Assembly: GCF_026420145.1 (NCBI RefSeq)
Contig: NZ_JAPMLV010000005.1
Coordinates: 1-64,000, forward strand
Length of the DNA stretch: 64,000 nt
Direction of reading: 5' to 3'
From: Enterobacter pseudoroggenkampii
GTDB lineage: Bacteria > Pseudomonadota > Gammaproteobacteria > Enterobacterales > Enterobacteriaceae
Part shown: one piece after another, positions 40,014 to 48,700 of the stretch
Position numbering within the stretch: position 1 is the first letter of the stretch
Layout of the letters: every line of letters begins with the position of its first letter
Notes under the pieces: model-generated
Told to the model about the DNA's origin: nothing
Database searches by the model: none
Seen by the model: only the letters and a program-made list of their open reading frames with translations
Program-made: the position numbers and the translations under genes

Positions 40014-41192
40014 TTAGCGTTCGATGGCCAGCGCCACCCCTTGCCCGCCGCCTATACAGAGCGTGGCAATCCCTTTGCGGGCATTGCGTTTTTTCATTTC
40101 GTGGACCAGCGAAACCAGGATCCGGCAGCCGGACGCCCCGATCGGATGGCCCAGCGCGATCGCGCCGCCGTTAACGTTGACCCGAAGGGGATCCCACTCC
40201 AGCATTTTTCCGACGGAGATCGCCTGCGCGGCATAGGCTTCGTTCACTTCGATCAGATCCACATCCGAAAGCTGCCACCCGGCACGCTCCAGACAGCGGC
40301 GAGTCGCGTAGACCGGTGCGATCCCCATTAACGCAGGATCAACCCCCACGCTGGCGAACGCCTTAATGCGGGCCAGCACGGGAAGATCGAGTTCGAGGGC
40401 TTTGCTTTCGCTCATCATCATGACGGCGGCAGCGCCGTCGTTAATGGAAGAGGCATTTCCCGCCGTCACCGATCCCTGCATTTCAAACGCAGGATTCAGC
40501 CTCGCCAGCCCTTCAGCACTGGCGTCGGTGCGCGGCTGTTCATCGGTATCCACGACAATAAACTCACCGCTCTGACGCTGCGTGCTGACAGGGACAATTT
40601 CGTCGCGAAAACGACCGGAATCAATCGCCGCACGCGCTTTTTGCTGCGAGCTCAGCGCGTAGGCATCCTGCACCTCACGGCTGATGCCGTACTCGCGCGC
40701 CAGGTTTTCCGCCGTCACGCCCATATGATAGTCATTGAACGCATCCCACAGCCCGTCATGCACCAGGCTGTCGAGCAGCTGACTGTTGCCCAGCTGTGCG
40801 CCGGTACGGCTGTCGGTCAACACGTGCGGCGCGCGGCTCATATTCTCCTGCCCGCCCGCAATGATCACGTCCGCTTCACCACACTGAATGGCCTGCGTCG
40901 CGAGATGCAGCGCTTTTAATCCTGAGCCACAGACGTCGTTAATGGTGATGGCGGAGACGGTATTGGGCAGCCCGCCCTTCAGCGCCGCCTGACGCGCAGG
41001 GTTTTGCCCGGCACCGGCCGTGAGGACCTGTCCCAGGATCACCTCATCAACTTCATGTGCTGCGATCCCGCTACGTTCCACCAGCGCTTTCACCACCACG
41101 CTCCCCAGGTCAACCGCCGAGTGACGCGCAAGCGCTCCCTGAAAACAGCCGATAGCTGTACGCAACGCACCCACTATTACGACATCTTTCAT
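40014..41192 (-). CDS. yqeF: Acetyl-CoA C-acetyltransferase YqeF (thiolase)
   Basis: Thiolase; condenses or cleaves acetyl-CoA/acetoacetyl-CoA. 392 aa (E. coli 393). The acyl-accepting Cys is in NDVCGSGLKAL, the His in GGAIALGHPIGASG and the second catalytic Cys in ATLCIGGGQG. I start at MKDVVIVG (AGAGGTCGTG just upstream) and not at the ATG 24 bases further up. Physiological substrate is uncertain. Own terminator. Confidence 0.95.
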   Translation of the reverse strand: MKDVVIVGALRTAIGCFQGALARHSAVDLGSVVVKALVERSGIAAHEVDEVILGQVLTAGAGQNPARQAALKGGLPNTVSAITINDVCGSGLKALHLATQAIQCGEADVIIAGGQENMSRAPHVLTDSRTGAQLGNSQLLDSLVHDGLWDAFNDYHMGVTAENLAREYGISREVQDAYALSSQQKARAAIDSGRFRDEIVPVSTQRQSGEFIVVDTDEQPRTDASAEGLARLNPAFEMQGSVTAGNASSINDGAAAVMMMSESKALELDLPVLARIKAFASVGVDPALMGIAPVYATRRCLERAGWQLSDVDLIEVNEAYAAQAISVGKMLEWDPLRVNVNGGAIALGHPIGASGCRILVSLVHEMKKRNARKGIATLCIGGGQGVALAIER

Positions 41193-41285
41193 CACGACCT
41201 CTGTGTTAAATGACATGACGATAGTAGAGGATTGTTACTGGCAATTATCTTAATTGTTTAAAAATAGTGAGTTTAATCACAAGGA

Positions 41286-42152
41286 TCAGCGCGCATCCTG
41301 CAGATACTGCCGCAGCCAGCTTCCGGCTACGCCGGGAGGGGATCGCTTATTCCACAGCAGATCGATGCCGATCGCCCGCGGCCAGCCGGGAACATTGAGC
41401 TGTACCAGGGATTTCGCGGCGGCAAACTCATCCACCAGCGCGCACGGCAAGACGCACCAGCCAAATCCCTGAACCGCCATACTCAAGAGTAACAGGTAAT
41501 TCGGGGCTGACCAGACGGGCCCGCGCGCGATCTCCGCCTCGCGCTCCAGATAGGTGCTCAGCCGCAGCTCTCGCCAGCCGTGCAGCTCGTCACGCTGAAC
41601 GTCATGTTGTCCGGCCAGCGGATGCGTGGTCGCGACATAGATCGCCATGCGGGTCTGCATCGGCAGCCGGATAGCGCCGATATCCGTAGGATAACCGTCT
41701 CGCGCTTCGGTGAGGCCAACCTGCGCTCGCTCTTTTTGCAACAGATCGATCACGTCCTCTTCCTCGCCAATCAGACATTCGAATTCCGTATGGGGAAAGC
41801 GCGCGTCAAACTGTTTCATCATCTCTTCCAGCACGTCCGGGTTGAGGGTATCGGAAAGGACAAACGTCAGACGCGCCTCCGTTTGCGCCGTTAACGACAC
41901 CGCCAGCTCGTCCAGCCGCGTGCTGGCGGCCAGGATAGCCTGCACGTAGCCCAACACCTGTTCTCCCTGGACCGTTAACACCGGCTGGCGCGCCGAGCGG
42001 TCAAACAGCTCGAAACCGAGATCGGCTTCAAGATTGGCAATGGACGTGCTGATCGTCGACTGGCTTTTACGCAGCCGGCGGGCGGCCGCAGAAAAAGAGC
42101 CCGCCGCAACGGTCTCGACAAATGCGTTAAGGGCTTCGGGTGAATAGCGCAT
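41286..42152 (-). CDS. LysR-family regulator, divergent from a PACE efflux gene
   Basis: 288 aa. N-terminal winged HTH (GSFSAAARRLRKSQSTISTSIANLE) and LTTR effector domain. It is divergent from the small PACE-family transporter. In Acinetobacter the PACE protein AceI is controlled by the divergent LTTR AceR, so this regulator likely controls the neighbouring transporter; that link is inference. Confidence 0.9.
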   Translation of the reverse strand: MRYSPEALNAFVETVAAGSFSAAARRLRKSQSTISTSIANLEADLGFELFDRSARQPVLTVQGEQVLGYVQAILAASTRLDELAVSLTAQTEARLTFVLSDTLNPDVLEEMMKQFDARFPHTEFECLIGEEEDVIDLLQKERAQVGLTEARDGYPTDIGAIRLPMQTRMAIYVATTHPLAGQHDVQRDELHGWRELRLSTYLEREAEIARGPVWSAPNYLLLLSMAVQGFGWCVLPCALVDEFAAAKSLVQLNVPGWPRAIGIDLLWNKRSPPGVAGSWLRQYLQDAR

Positions 42153-42257
42153 AACCTATCTACTTTAACGATGGATACTATCTTTAATATATCAGCTTTA
42201 GCGATGAAAATAGGCCACATCAACGCCCATACCGGCGAATTAATGAGGTCTGTGATT

Positions 42258-42719
42258 ATGCAACATCAGGATGCACTCCAACGTAAACTGCCGGAGCGGA
42301 TCTTTCATGCTGTCTGTTTTGAAGGGATTGCGACGGCGATCCTCGCCCCTACGGCGGCGTGGCTCATGCAGCGTTCCGTGGTGGAGATGGGTGGGTTGAC
42401 CATTATTCTGGCCACCACCGCCATGCTGTGGAACATTATTTATAACTTCGGCTTCGACCGTTTCTGGCCGGTTCAGCGCGTCAAACGTACGGCAAAAGTG
42501 CGTGCGCTGCATGCGCTGGGGTTTGAATGCGGGTTTATTGTAATTGGCGTGTCGATTGTCGCCGCCGTGCTGGGCGTCACCCTGCTTCAGGCATTCACGC
42601 TGGAAATAGGTTTCTTCCTGTTCTTCCTGCCGTACACCATGTTCTACAACTGGGCATACGATTGCCTTCGCGAAAAATTTCTTAAGCGTCGCCAGCAACG
42701 GCGCGCCCTGGCAGGCTAA
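42258..42719 (+). CDS. PACE-family efflux transporter
   Basis: 153 aa with four predicted membrane segments as two tandem BTP (bacterial transmembrane pair) domains. RIFHAVCFEGIATAI in TM1 carries the conserved Glu (Glu22) that AceI uses for proton coupling; RVRALHALGFECG-like KVRALHALGFE opens the second pair. Family members export biocides such as chlorhexidine and short diamines. Start chosen at 42258, with GAGG 9 bases upstream; the longer frame adds 29 non-conserved residues. Confidence 0.9.
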   Translation: MQHQDALQRKLPERIFHAVCFEGIATAILAPTAAWLMQRSVVEMGGLTIILATTAMLWNIIYNFGFDRFWPVQRVKRTAKVRALHALGFECGFIVIGVSIVAAVLGVTLLQAFTLEIGFFLFFLPYTMFYNWAYDCLREKFLKRRQQRRALAG

Positions 42720-42838
42720 ACCGCCTCTGGCCGGACGCCCGTTCCGGCCAAACTCCTTCGAAGCAACTGCGCTCTCCGTGCATAACTATGGTAAATTGCA
42801 CTCCATTCCGATGGTTTGATAGTTGATACGTTGCTCTA

Positions 42839-44068
42839 ATGTCGAAAATTTGGTCAAAAGATGAGACTCTCTGGAGTTTCGCTCTCTACGGCACGGCCGT
42901 GGGCGCAGGAACGCTGTTTTTGCCCATTCAGCTGGGCTCAGCAGGCGCTATCGTCCTGTTTATTACTGCCCTCGTGGCCTACCCCTTAACCTACTGGCCG
43001 CACCGGGCGCTGGCGCAATTTATCCTGTCGTCCAAAACAAAAGGCAACGAAGGGATCACCGGCGCCGTGTCGCACTACTACGGCAGGAAAATTGGCAATC
43101 TGATCACCACGCTCTATTTCATCGCCTTCTTTGTGGTGGTGCAGATTTATGCGGTGGCCATCACCAACTCGCTCACGGAACAGCTGGCGAAACACCTGAC
43201 GGTTGATACCGCCGTTCGCGTACTGGTCAGCCTGGGGGTGGTGCTGGTCCTGAATCTGATCTTCCTGATGGGACGGCATATCACGATAAAAGTGATGGGC
43301 TTCCTGGTGTTTCCGCTGATTGCCTACTTCCTGTTTGTCTCGCTCTATCTGATCGGCAGCTGGCAACCTTCGCTGCTGACCAGCCAGATGGCCGTCGATC
43401 GCCATACGCTGCACCAGGTCTGGATTTCGATTCCGGTGATGGTGTTTGCGTTCAGCCATACCCCGATTATCTCCACATTTGCCGTTGATCGTCGCGAGAA
43501 ATTTGCCGACGGCGCAATGGATAAATGCAAGAAAATCATGAAGGTGGCGTACCTGATTATCTGCCTGAGCGTGCTGTTCTTTGTCTTCAGCTGCCTGCTC
43601 TCTATTCCACCGTCGTACATTGTGACCGCCAAAGAGCAAGGGGTGACGATCCTGTCCGCGCTGTCGATGATGCCTTCTTCACCGGCGTGGCTGGGTATTT
43701 CCGGGATTATCGTGGCGATTATTGCGATGTCGAAATCGTTCCTCGGCACCTATTTTGGGGTGATTGAAGGGGCAACGGAGATCGTGAAGTCGTCGCTCAA
43801 TCAGGTGGGCGTAAAAAAGAGCCGCGCCTTTAACCGCGCGATATCCATTATGGGGGTGTCGTTAATCACCTTTGCCGTCTGCTGCATTAACCCGAACGCC
43901 ATTTCGATGATTTACGCCATCAGCGGCCCGCTTATCGCCATGATCCTGTTTATCATGCCGACGCTGTCGACGTATCTGATCCCCTCCCTGAAACAGTACC
44001 GTTCCATTGGCAACCTGCTGACGCTGATCGTCGGGGTGCTGTGCGTGTCGGTGATGTTTGTCGGCTAA
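42839..44068 (+). CDS. yqeG: YqeG, HAAAP-family amino acid permease
   Basis: 409 aa, identical in length to E. coli YqeG, with about 11 membrane segments. It belongs to the hydroxy/aromatic amino acid permease family (SdaC/TdcC-like), with GTAVGAGTLFLPI in TM1. E. coli YqeG has been linked to serine/threonine transport; the substrate is not certain from sequence. It marks the left border of the yqeG-glyU accessory region. Confidence 0.95.
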   Translation: MSKIWSKDETLWSFALYGTAVGAGTLFLPIQLGSAGAIVLFITALVAYPLTYWPHRALAQFILSSKTKGNEGITGAVSHYYGRKIGNLITTLYFIAFFVVVQIYAVAITNSLTEQLAKHLTVDTAVRVLVSLGVVLVLNLIFLMGRHITIKVMGFLVFPLIAYFLFVSLYLIGSWQPSLLTSQMAVDRHTLHQVWISIPVMVFAFSHTPIISTFAVDRREKFADGAMDKCKKIMKVAYLIICLSVLFFVFSCLLSIPPSYIVTAKEQGVTILSALSMMPSSPAWLGISGIIVAIIAMSKSFLGTYFGVIEGATEIVKSSLNQVGVKKSRAFNRAISIMGVSLITFAVCCINPNAISMIYAISGPLIAMILFIMPTLSTYLIPSLKQYRSIGNLLTLIVGVLCVSVMFVG

Positions 44069-44077
44069 TCTCCTTTG

Positions 44078-44100
44078 ATGCCCGGCGCTCTGCCGGGCAT
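44078..44100. terminator. Bidirectional hairpin between yqeG and the Lrp-type gene
   Basis: Perfect 9-bp arms ATGCCCGGC / GCCGGGCAT around GCTCT. No long T run; it lies between convergent stop codons. Confidence 0.65.
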
Positions 44101-44105
44101 GTCAT

Positions 44106-44576
44106 TTAGTCTCGTCCCGTGACGTCCAGCGGAAAAGGTCTGTCCTGCACCACCGTTTTCATCACCAGCGTAGAGCGAAGATGCTGCACGCCAGGCATGG
44201 CGGAAAGCTTCTCGTCATAGAGCTTCTGGAAAGCGGAGAGGTCGCGGGTCACGACGTGCATCAGATAATCGGGATCGCCAAACAGACGCTGCGCCAGCAC
44301 GATCTGCGGAATTTCCTCCACCGCCGCTTCAAACGCGCTAACCGCCTTTCGGTCCCCCTCTTTCAGCGTCGCAAAGACGATCGCCAGGAAGTTAAACCCC
44401 ATTTTAGCCGGATCCAGGCTGGCACGGTATCCCGTTATGGCCCCGCTTTGCTCCAGCGCCCGCACGCGACGATGGCACGGCGAGAGGCTCAGATTCACTC
44501 TTTCAGCCAGCTCGGTAAGGGATAAGCGGCCATCTGACTGTAGCTCAGCAAGAATTTTTCGATCGATGCTATCCAT
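44106..44576 (-). CDS. Lrp/AsnC-family transcriptional regulator
   Basis: 156 aa. N-terminal HTH (LAELQSDGRLSLTELAERVNLSLSPCHRRVRALE) then the RAM ligand domain (about 65-145). It is divergent from a LysE-family exporter by about 120 bp. Amino-acid exporters controlled by an adjacent Lrp-type sensor are common, so sensing of the exported amino acid is likely. Confidence 0.92.
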   Translation of the reverse strand: MDSIDRKILAELQSDGRLSLTELAERVNLSLSPCHRRVRALEQSGAITGYRASLDPAKMGFNFLAIVFATLKEGDRKAVSAFEAAVEEIPQIVLAQRLFGDPDYLMHVVTRDLSAFQKLYDEKLSAMPGVQHLRSTLVMKTVVQDRPFPLDVTGRD

Positions 44577-44697
44577 GTAGAAGATTTTCTCAATTTCACC
44601 GTGTTATGAGCATAACATTGAAAGCCTATTTCGCAGGGTTAACGATATTCTTTTTCGCAACGTTTGACGCACTGCGGGAGTTTTCAGGACGATGGAA

Positions 44698-45303
44698 ATG
44701 AGTATTGTGGCCGGCTTTTGGGTAGTTTCTTTTCTGCTTATCATGACCCCGGGGGCCGACTGGGCCTACGCCATTAGCGCCGGGATCAACGGCCGCCGCG
44801 TGGTACCGGCGGTTATGGGGCTGATGTCCGGGCATCTGCTAGCCACGTTGATTGTGGTGGCAGGCGTGGGGGTACTGATTGCTCAACATCCGCTGGCGTT
44901 AGCCGGGCTGACCGTGGCGGGAGCGCTGTATCTCCTGTGGCTTGGCATAACGTTGCTGCGTCACCCGGCCGCACCGGAAAAGACCACCCAACACGCGGGA
45001 AACTGGACGCAGTGGGCGGTGAAAGGGCTCTGCATTAGCGGCCTAAACCCGAAGGTTTTTTTGCTGTTCCTGGCCCTGCTTCCGCAGTTTACAGACCCGA
45101 CCGGAAGCTGGTCGATAGCGATGCAGATGTCTGCGCTTGGGATCATGCACCTTATCACCTGTACGCTGGTCTATCTGCTGGTGGGGTATGGTTCGAAAGC
45201 GGTGCTGGCGACCCGACCACAGGCGGCGCGTCTGGTGAGCAGGACATCGGGAGGGTTGATGGTGCTGATAGCGCTGGTATTGCTGTATGAGCAGGTGAGA
45301 TAA
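44698..45303 (+). CDS. LysE/RhtB-family amino acid exporter
   Basis: About 201 aa, with five to six membrane segments. MTPGADWAYAISAGINGRR in the first loop is the LysE signature, and SGLNPKVFLLFLALLPQF is the second conserved block. The second ATG (44698) fits AGGA better than the ATG two codons earlier. Probably exports an amino acid; the specific substrate is unknown. Divergent partner of the Lrp-type regulator. Confidence 0.92.
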   Translation: MSIVAGFWVVSFLLIMTPGADWAYAISAGINGRRVVPAVMGLMSGHLLATLIVVAGVGVLIAQHPLALAGLTVAGALYLLWLGITLLRHPAAPEKTTQHAGNWTQWAVKGLCISGLNPKVFLLFLALLPQFTDPTGSWSIAMQMSALGIMHLITCTLVYLLVGYGSKAVLATRPQAARLVSRTSGGLMVLIALVLLYEQVR

Positions 45304-45306
45304 AAA

Positions 45307-45328
45307 AACACCGGCCATCGCCGGTGTT
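45307..45328. terminator. Bidirectional terminator, LysE-type gene / yjdJ
   Basis: AACACCGGC-CATC-GCCGGTGTT, 9-bp arms, preceded by an A run and followed by a T-rich end; between convergent stop codons. Confidence 0.88.
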
Positions 45329-45330
45329 AT

Positions 45331-45603
45331 TTACGCCCGAATATCGTCATATTCCCGCGTTTTATCAAACTCATGCTTCGCGAACGGGCACAGCGGAATA
45401 ATTTTGCGGTTCTCACCGCGCATCTTCTCCACCACTTTTGCCACCAACTGTTTACCGACCCCCTGCCCTTTCAGGCTCTCATCCACATCGGTATGCTCAA
45501 TGATGCTCAGGTGCTCGCCGGTCGGCACGAAGACAATCTCCGCGACCTGATTACCGTTCGCATCATTCACGTAAAACTTGTTATGGCCTTCCAGAATATC
45601 CAT
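45331..45603 (-). CDS. yjdJ: YjdJ, small GNAT-like acetyltransferase
   Basis: 90 aa, the E. coli YjdJ length. It is a minimal YidJ/NATD1-type [27 protein letters not shown] then [14 protein letters not shown] (acetyl-CoA loop) and [12 protein letters not shown] with the conserved Cys. Function unknown. It is 10 bp after yjdI. In E. coli the pair lies near fumB/dcuB, far from this place. Confidence 0.93.
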   Translation of the reverse strand: MDILEGHNKFYVNDANGNQVAEIVFVPTGEHLSIIEHTDVDESLKGQGVGKQLVAKVVEKMRGENRKIIPLCPFAKHEFDKTREYDDIRA

Positions 45604-45613
45604 GGTTCCTCGC

Positions 45614-45844
45614 TTATTTTTGGCGATACTTCAGCGCACCGCTCGGGCAGGTATCAATCACGCGGACAACCGTTTCAACGTCCACTTCATCGGGAATAAT
45701 CCACGGTTTACGTTTCAGATTAAACAGCTTTGCGCTGCCACGCACGCAGTTACCTGAGTGTTTGCAGATCCCGGTATTGAAGTAAACGTCAATTTTCTCG
45801 CCGGTATAGGCCCGGTAACCCGCATCCAGTAGTTCTTTATCCAT
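45614..45844 (-). CDS. yjdI: YjdI, putative iron-sulfur cluster protein
   Basis: 76 aa, as in E. coli YjdI. Cys residues in [12 protein letters not shown] and [11 protein letters not shown] have ferredoxin-like spacing and could bind one Fe-S cluster. It is the first gene of the yjdI-yjdJ pair. Function unknown; the ERIC element lies about 65 bp upstream. Confidence 0.93.
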   Translation of the reverse strand: MDKELLDAGYRAYTGEKIDVYFNTGICKHSGNCVRGSAKLFNLKRKPWIIPDEVDVETVVRVIDTCPSGALKYRQK

Positions 45845-45908
45845 GACATTGCCTCTGTAATTATTATCGTGCTGAATGAAGCATAGCCTTACGGGATCCT
45901 GATGGCTA

Positions 45909-46102
45909 TATACCCGTCATACTTCAAGCTGCAGGTGCGTTGGCTGCACTCACTCACCCCAGTCACGTACTTATGTACGCTCCCGGGGATTCGTTCCCTT
46001 GCCGCGTTACTCGGCCTGTGGCCTCGCCCCTTCGGGGCCAGCGCAAGCGCTGTTCAAAACGGCAAGCCGTTTTGTCCTGCAACTCGAATTATTTAGGGTA
46101 TA
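45909..46102. repeat. ERIC element with internal insertion
   Basis: Ends are TATACCCGTCAT and GGGTATA. The centre contains CTCACCCCAGTCACGTACTT and ATGTACGCTCCCGGGGATTC, the diagnostic ERIC palindrome. The unit is 194 bp, against the usual 127. The extra ~70 bp (about 46012-46080) contains its own hairpins GGCCTCGCCCC-TTC-GGGGCC and AAAACGGC-AA-GCCGTTTT. ERICs with an inserted block of about this size are known in enterics. It lies between yjdI and the sensor kinase gene, in their shared upstream region. Confidence 0.9.
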
Positions 46103-46157
46103 ACGCCGAAAACGAAAAGCCAGGTCACAACTCTTTTCTCGCCAGATTGCGTCCGCT

Positions 46158-46183
46158 ATTTGCCCATGTCAGGCTCGGCAAAT
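46158..46183 (+). promoter_or_regulatory. Inverted repeat upstream of the sensor kinase gene
   Basis: Perfect 7-bp arms ATTTGCC / GGCAAAT with a 12-nt spacer, 30 bp before the kinase start codon. A possible operator for the adjacent response regulator; function not shown. Confidence 0.35.
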
Positions 46184-46212
46184 GTCACTTTTACATAACT
46201 TCCGCAGGTTGA

Positions 46213-47853
46213 ATGAAACGCAGACTCTCTTTTCAGGTAAAGCTGTTTTTAGCGCTGGTGTGCTTCTCCTGCCTGCTGTTAGTTCTGCTGGGAACAATCC
46301 TATTTCATTTTATTGACCGGCAGCTCCATCACGATCTCGGCCAGCGCGCCCGAGTTCAGGCCAGCCAGATCGCGCTGATGCCGGGTCTGGCGGCAATGGT
46401 TGCGGCCAGAGATATCCCCGGTATCGCCCGGTTAATTCAGCCGCTGCGCGCCGAAAGCGATGCCAGCTACATTGTGATTGGCGATACCGAGGAACAGCAC
46501 CTCTATCATTCGGAATCCCCGGAGCGGATTAATTTACCGATGATCGGCGGGGACAATGCGGAGGTGTTAAAGGGTAAAACCATTATTTCCGTGCGTCAGG
46601 GTGGGATTGGCGTGTCGCTACGCAGCAAAGCCCCCATCTTCAATGCGCAGCATCAGGTGATTGGCATTGTCTCGGTCGGCTATCTGACATCCTATATTGC
46701 CAACATAAATGCCCGCATTCTCTGGCAGTCCGGGCTGTACGGCGCGGGTCTTCTTCTGCTGCTGTTTATGTTCTCCTGGCTGTTTACCCGCAATCTCAAA
46801 AAACAGATGTTCCGACTGGAGCCGAAAGATATCGCTCAGCTGGTTTTGCAGCAGCGCGCGCTATTAGAAGCCATGTATGAGGGGGTATTTGCCGTCAATG
46901 AAGAGAAGCAGCTGATTTTGATTAACCGCGCCGCACGAGAAATGCTGGATATTCGGCAAAGTGAGAAAGAACTTATCGGCAAACCGCTGGAAGACGTTCT
47001 GCAGACGTCACCGGGCTTTTTATCTCAGCGCTACGCCTCGGTGAGCAGCGGCCGCCACGACCAGATTGCCGTTCTTAACCAGCGCGAGGTGATCGTCAAC
47101 CGCGTGGCGATTGAGGTTGAACCTGGCGTTGAAAGCGGCTGGGTCTACAGCTTCCGAGACAAAAATGACATCAACACCCTCAGCAGCCAGCTCAGCCAGA
47201 TCAAGCGCTATGCGGATAACCTGCGCATTATGCGCCACGAGCAGCTGAACTGGACCGCCACGCTGGTGGGATTACTGCAGATGAAACACTATGACGAGGC
47301 GATCCGTTACATCCAGGTACAGTCCGAAGGCGCGCAACGCGTGCTGGATTTTGTCTCCGCCCGCTTTTCCTCTCCCGCGCTGTGTGGTCTGCTGTTAGGA
47401 AAATACGTCAGCGCGCGCGAGAAAGGGATCGAGCTGCTGTTTGACCCCGCCTGCCAGCTCACCCGTATGCCCGCCACGCTCAACGAAACGGAGCTGATGT
47501 CGGTTATTGGTAATCTGCTGGATAACGCGGTGGACGCAACCCTTAAGGCACCGGTCCCCGCGCCGGTGGAGCTCTACATTTCTGACCGTAACCAGGAGCT
47601 GCTGATCGAGGTGGCTGACCGGGGCTGCGGGGTGGAGGATGCGATGAAGCCGCATATCTTCCGCCAGGGGTTCAGCAGCAAACCGGAACGTGAAAACGAC
47701 ATTGTGGGCACCGAGCACGGTATTGGCCTGTTTCTGGTGGCAGGATATATCGACAAGGCCGGCGGCAGTATTGAGATTGCCGACAACACGCCACAAGGGA
47801 CTATTTTTTCTGTGTTTATTCCGAATGGGCAAAAGCATGACCCGAGCACTTGA
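46213..47853 (+). CDS. CitA/DcuS/DpiB-like sensor histidine kinase
   Basis: 546 aa. TM1 (about 12-33), a periplasmic PDC/Cache sensor (about 34-170), TM2 (about 172-191), a cytoplasmic PAS (about 212-315), and the H-box RHEQLNW with His342. GLLQMKHYDEA matches the citrate/dicarboxylate kinase family. The HATPase has NLLDNAVDA, DRGCGVED and GTEHGIGLFLV. Known relatives sense citrate or C4-dicarboxylates; the ligand here is unknown. It overlaps the response regulator by 17 bases and is followed by an ABC transporter, the likely target. Confidence 0.93.
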   Translation: MKRRLSFQVKLFLALVCFSCLLLVLLGTILFHFIDRQLHHDLGQRARVQASQIALMPGLAAMVAARDIPGIARLIQPLRAESDASYIVIGDTEEQHLYHSESPERINLPMIGGDNAEVLKGKTIISVRQGGIGVSLRSKAPIFNAQHQVIGIVSVGYLTSYIANINARILWQSGLYGAGLLLLLFMFSWLFTRNLKKQMFRLEPKDIAQLVLQQRALLEAMYEGVFAVNEEKQLILINRAAREMLDIRQSEKELIGKPLEDVLQTSPGFLSQRYASVSSGRHDQIAVLNQREVIVNRVAIEVEPGVESGWVYSFRDKNDINTLSSQLSQIKRYADNLRIMRHEQLNWTATLVGLLQMKHYDEAIRYIQVQSEGAQRVLDFVSARFSSPALCGLLLGKYVSAREKGIELLFDPACQLTRMPATLNETELMSVIGNLLDNAVDATLKAPVPAPVELYISDRNQELLIEVADRGCGVEDAMKPHIFRQGFSSKPERENDIVGTEHGIGLFLVAGYIDKAGGSIEIADNTPQGTIFSVFIPNGQKHDPST

Positions 47854-48532
47854 TGTTGTGATCGTTGAAGATGAGCCGCACCTGGCGGAGCTGCATCGCG
47901 AGTATATCGAGCAGAATTTTCATTTGCGCGTGGTGGGTATCGCCGCGTCGATTGAGCAGGCATGCAGCCTGATTCGTCAGCATCAGCCGCGGCTTATCCT
48001 GCTGGACAACTATCTTCCGGACGGTAAAGGCGTGGAGCTCATCGATAACCCGCTCCTGAAAAGCTACGAATGCTCGGTGATCTTCATCACCGCCGCCAGC
48101 GATATGCAAACCTGCAGCCACGCCATGCGCAGCGGCGCGTTTGACTACCTCATCAAGCCCGTCTTTTTCCAGCGCCTGCACGCCTCGCTGGAGCGGTTTA
48201 TGCGCTTCATCCATACCGTGCAGCAGGTGAAGGTGGTCGACCAGCATGCGCTGGATCGCCTGTTTCATCTGCCTGCCGCGGAGTCCTCAGCTACGCCGTC
48301 CACGAAGGGTATTGAGCCCCAGACGCTGGAACGCATTAAACGCCTGTTCGCCGAACATCCCGACAATGCGATGTCGGTTGAGGAGGTGGTGGAAAACGTG
48401 GGGATCAGCAAAACCACGGGGCGTCGCTATCTTGAATACTGCGTGGAGAGCGGGTTAATCAACGTCGAAATGCTGTATGGCAATATTGGTCATCCACGCC
48501 GGTTATACCGCAAAGCCCCCGATAAACCGTAA
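47837..48532 (+). CDS. CitB/DcuR/DpiA-like response regulator
   Basis: 231 aa. Receiver domain with acidic pair ED (residues 11-12), phospho-acceptor Asp57 in LLDNYLPDG, and Lys in FDYLIKP. The C-terminal HTH is the CitB type (SVEEVVENVGISKTTGRRYLEYC). Start ATG at 47837 lies within the last codons of the kinase gene. Probably activates the ABC transporter operon that begins 168 bp downstream. Confidence 0.93.
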   Translation: MTRALDVVIVEDEPHLAELHREYIEQNFHLRVVGIAASIEQACSLIRQHQPRLILLDNYLPDGKGVELIDNPLLKSYECSVIFITAASDMQTCSHAMRSGAFDYLIKPVFFQRLHASLERFMRFIHTVQQVKVVDQHALDRLFHLPAAESSATPSTKGIEPQTLERIKRLFAEHPDNAMSVEEVVENVGISKTTGRRYLEYCVESGLINVEMLYGNIGHPRRLYRKAPDKP

Positions 48533-48700
48533 TCCAGAACCCTTCGTAAGCTAACGTTCGCGGATTTTATGGTGTTAATTGCTGAAACGACGGCGACAAT
48601 CACACTTCGGAATCATTACCCGCTTCCCCCTATTGTGGGTGGAGCCCGATACGCTATGTTGACAATTAGTTCCTCAAATGTAACTAAAAGGTTAACTATA

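Noticed and set aside
48659..48686. TTGACA with a TAACTA 16 bp downstream, as a promoter for the ABC transporter operon
   Set aside because: Transcription would start after the AAAAGG ribosome site at about 48687-48692, leaving the gene without it; the real promoter is probably further upstream.
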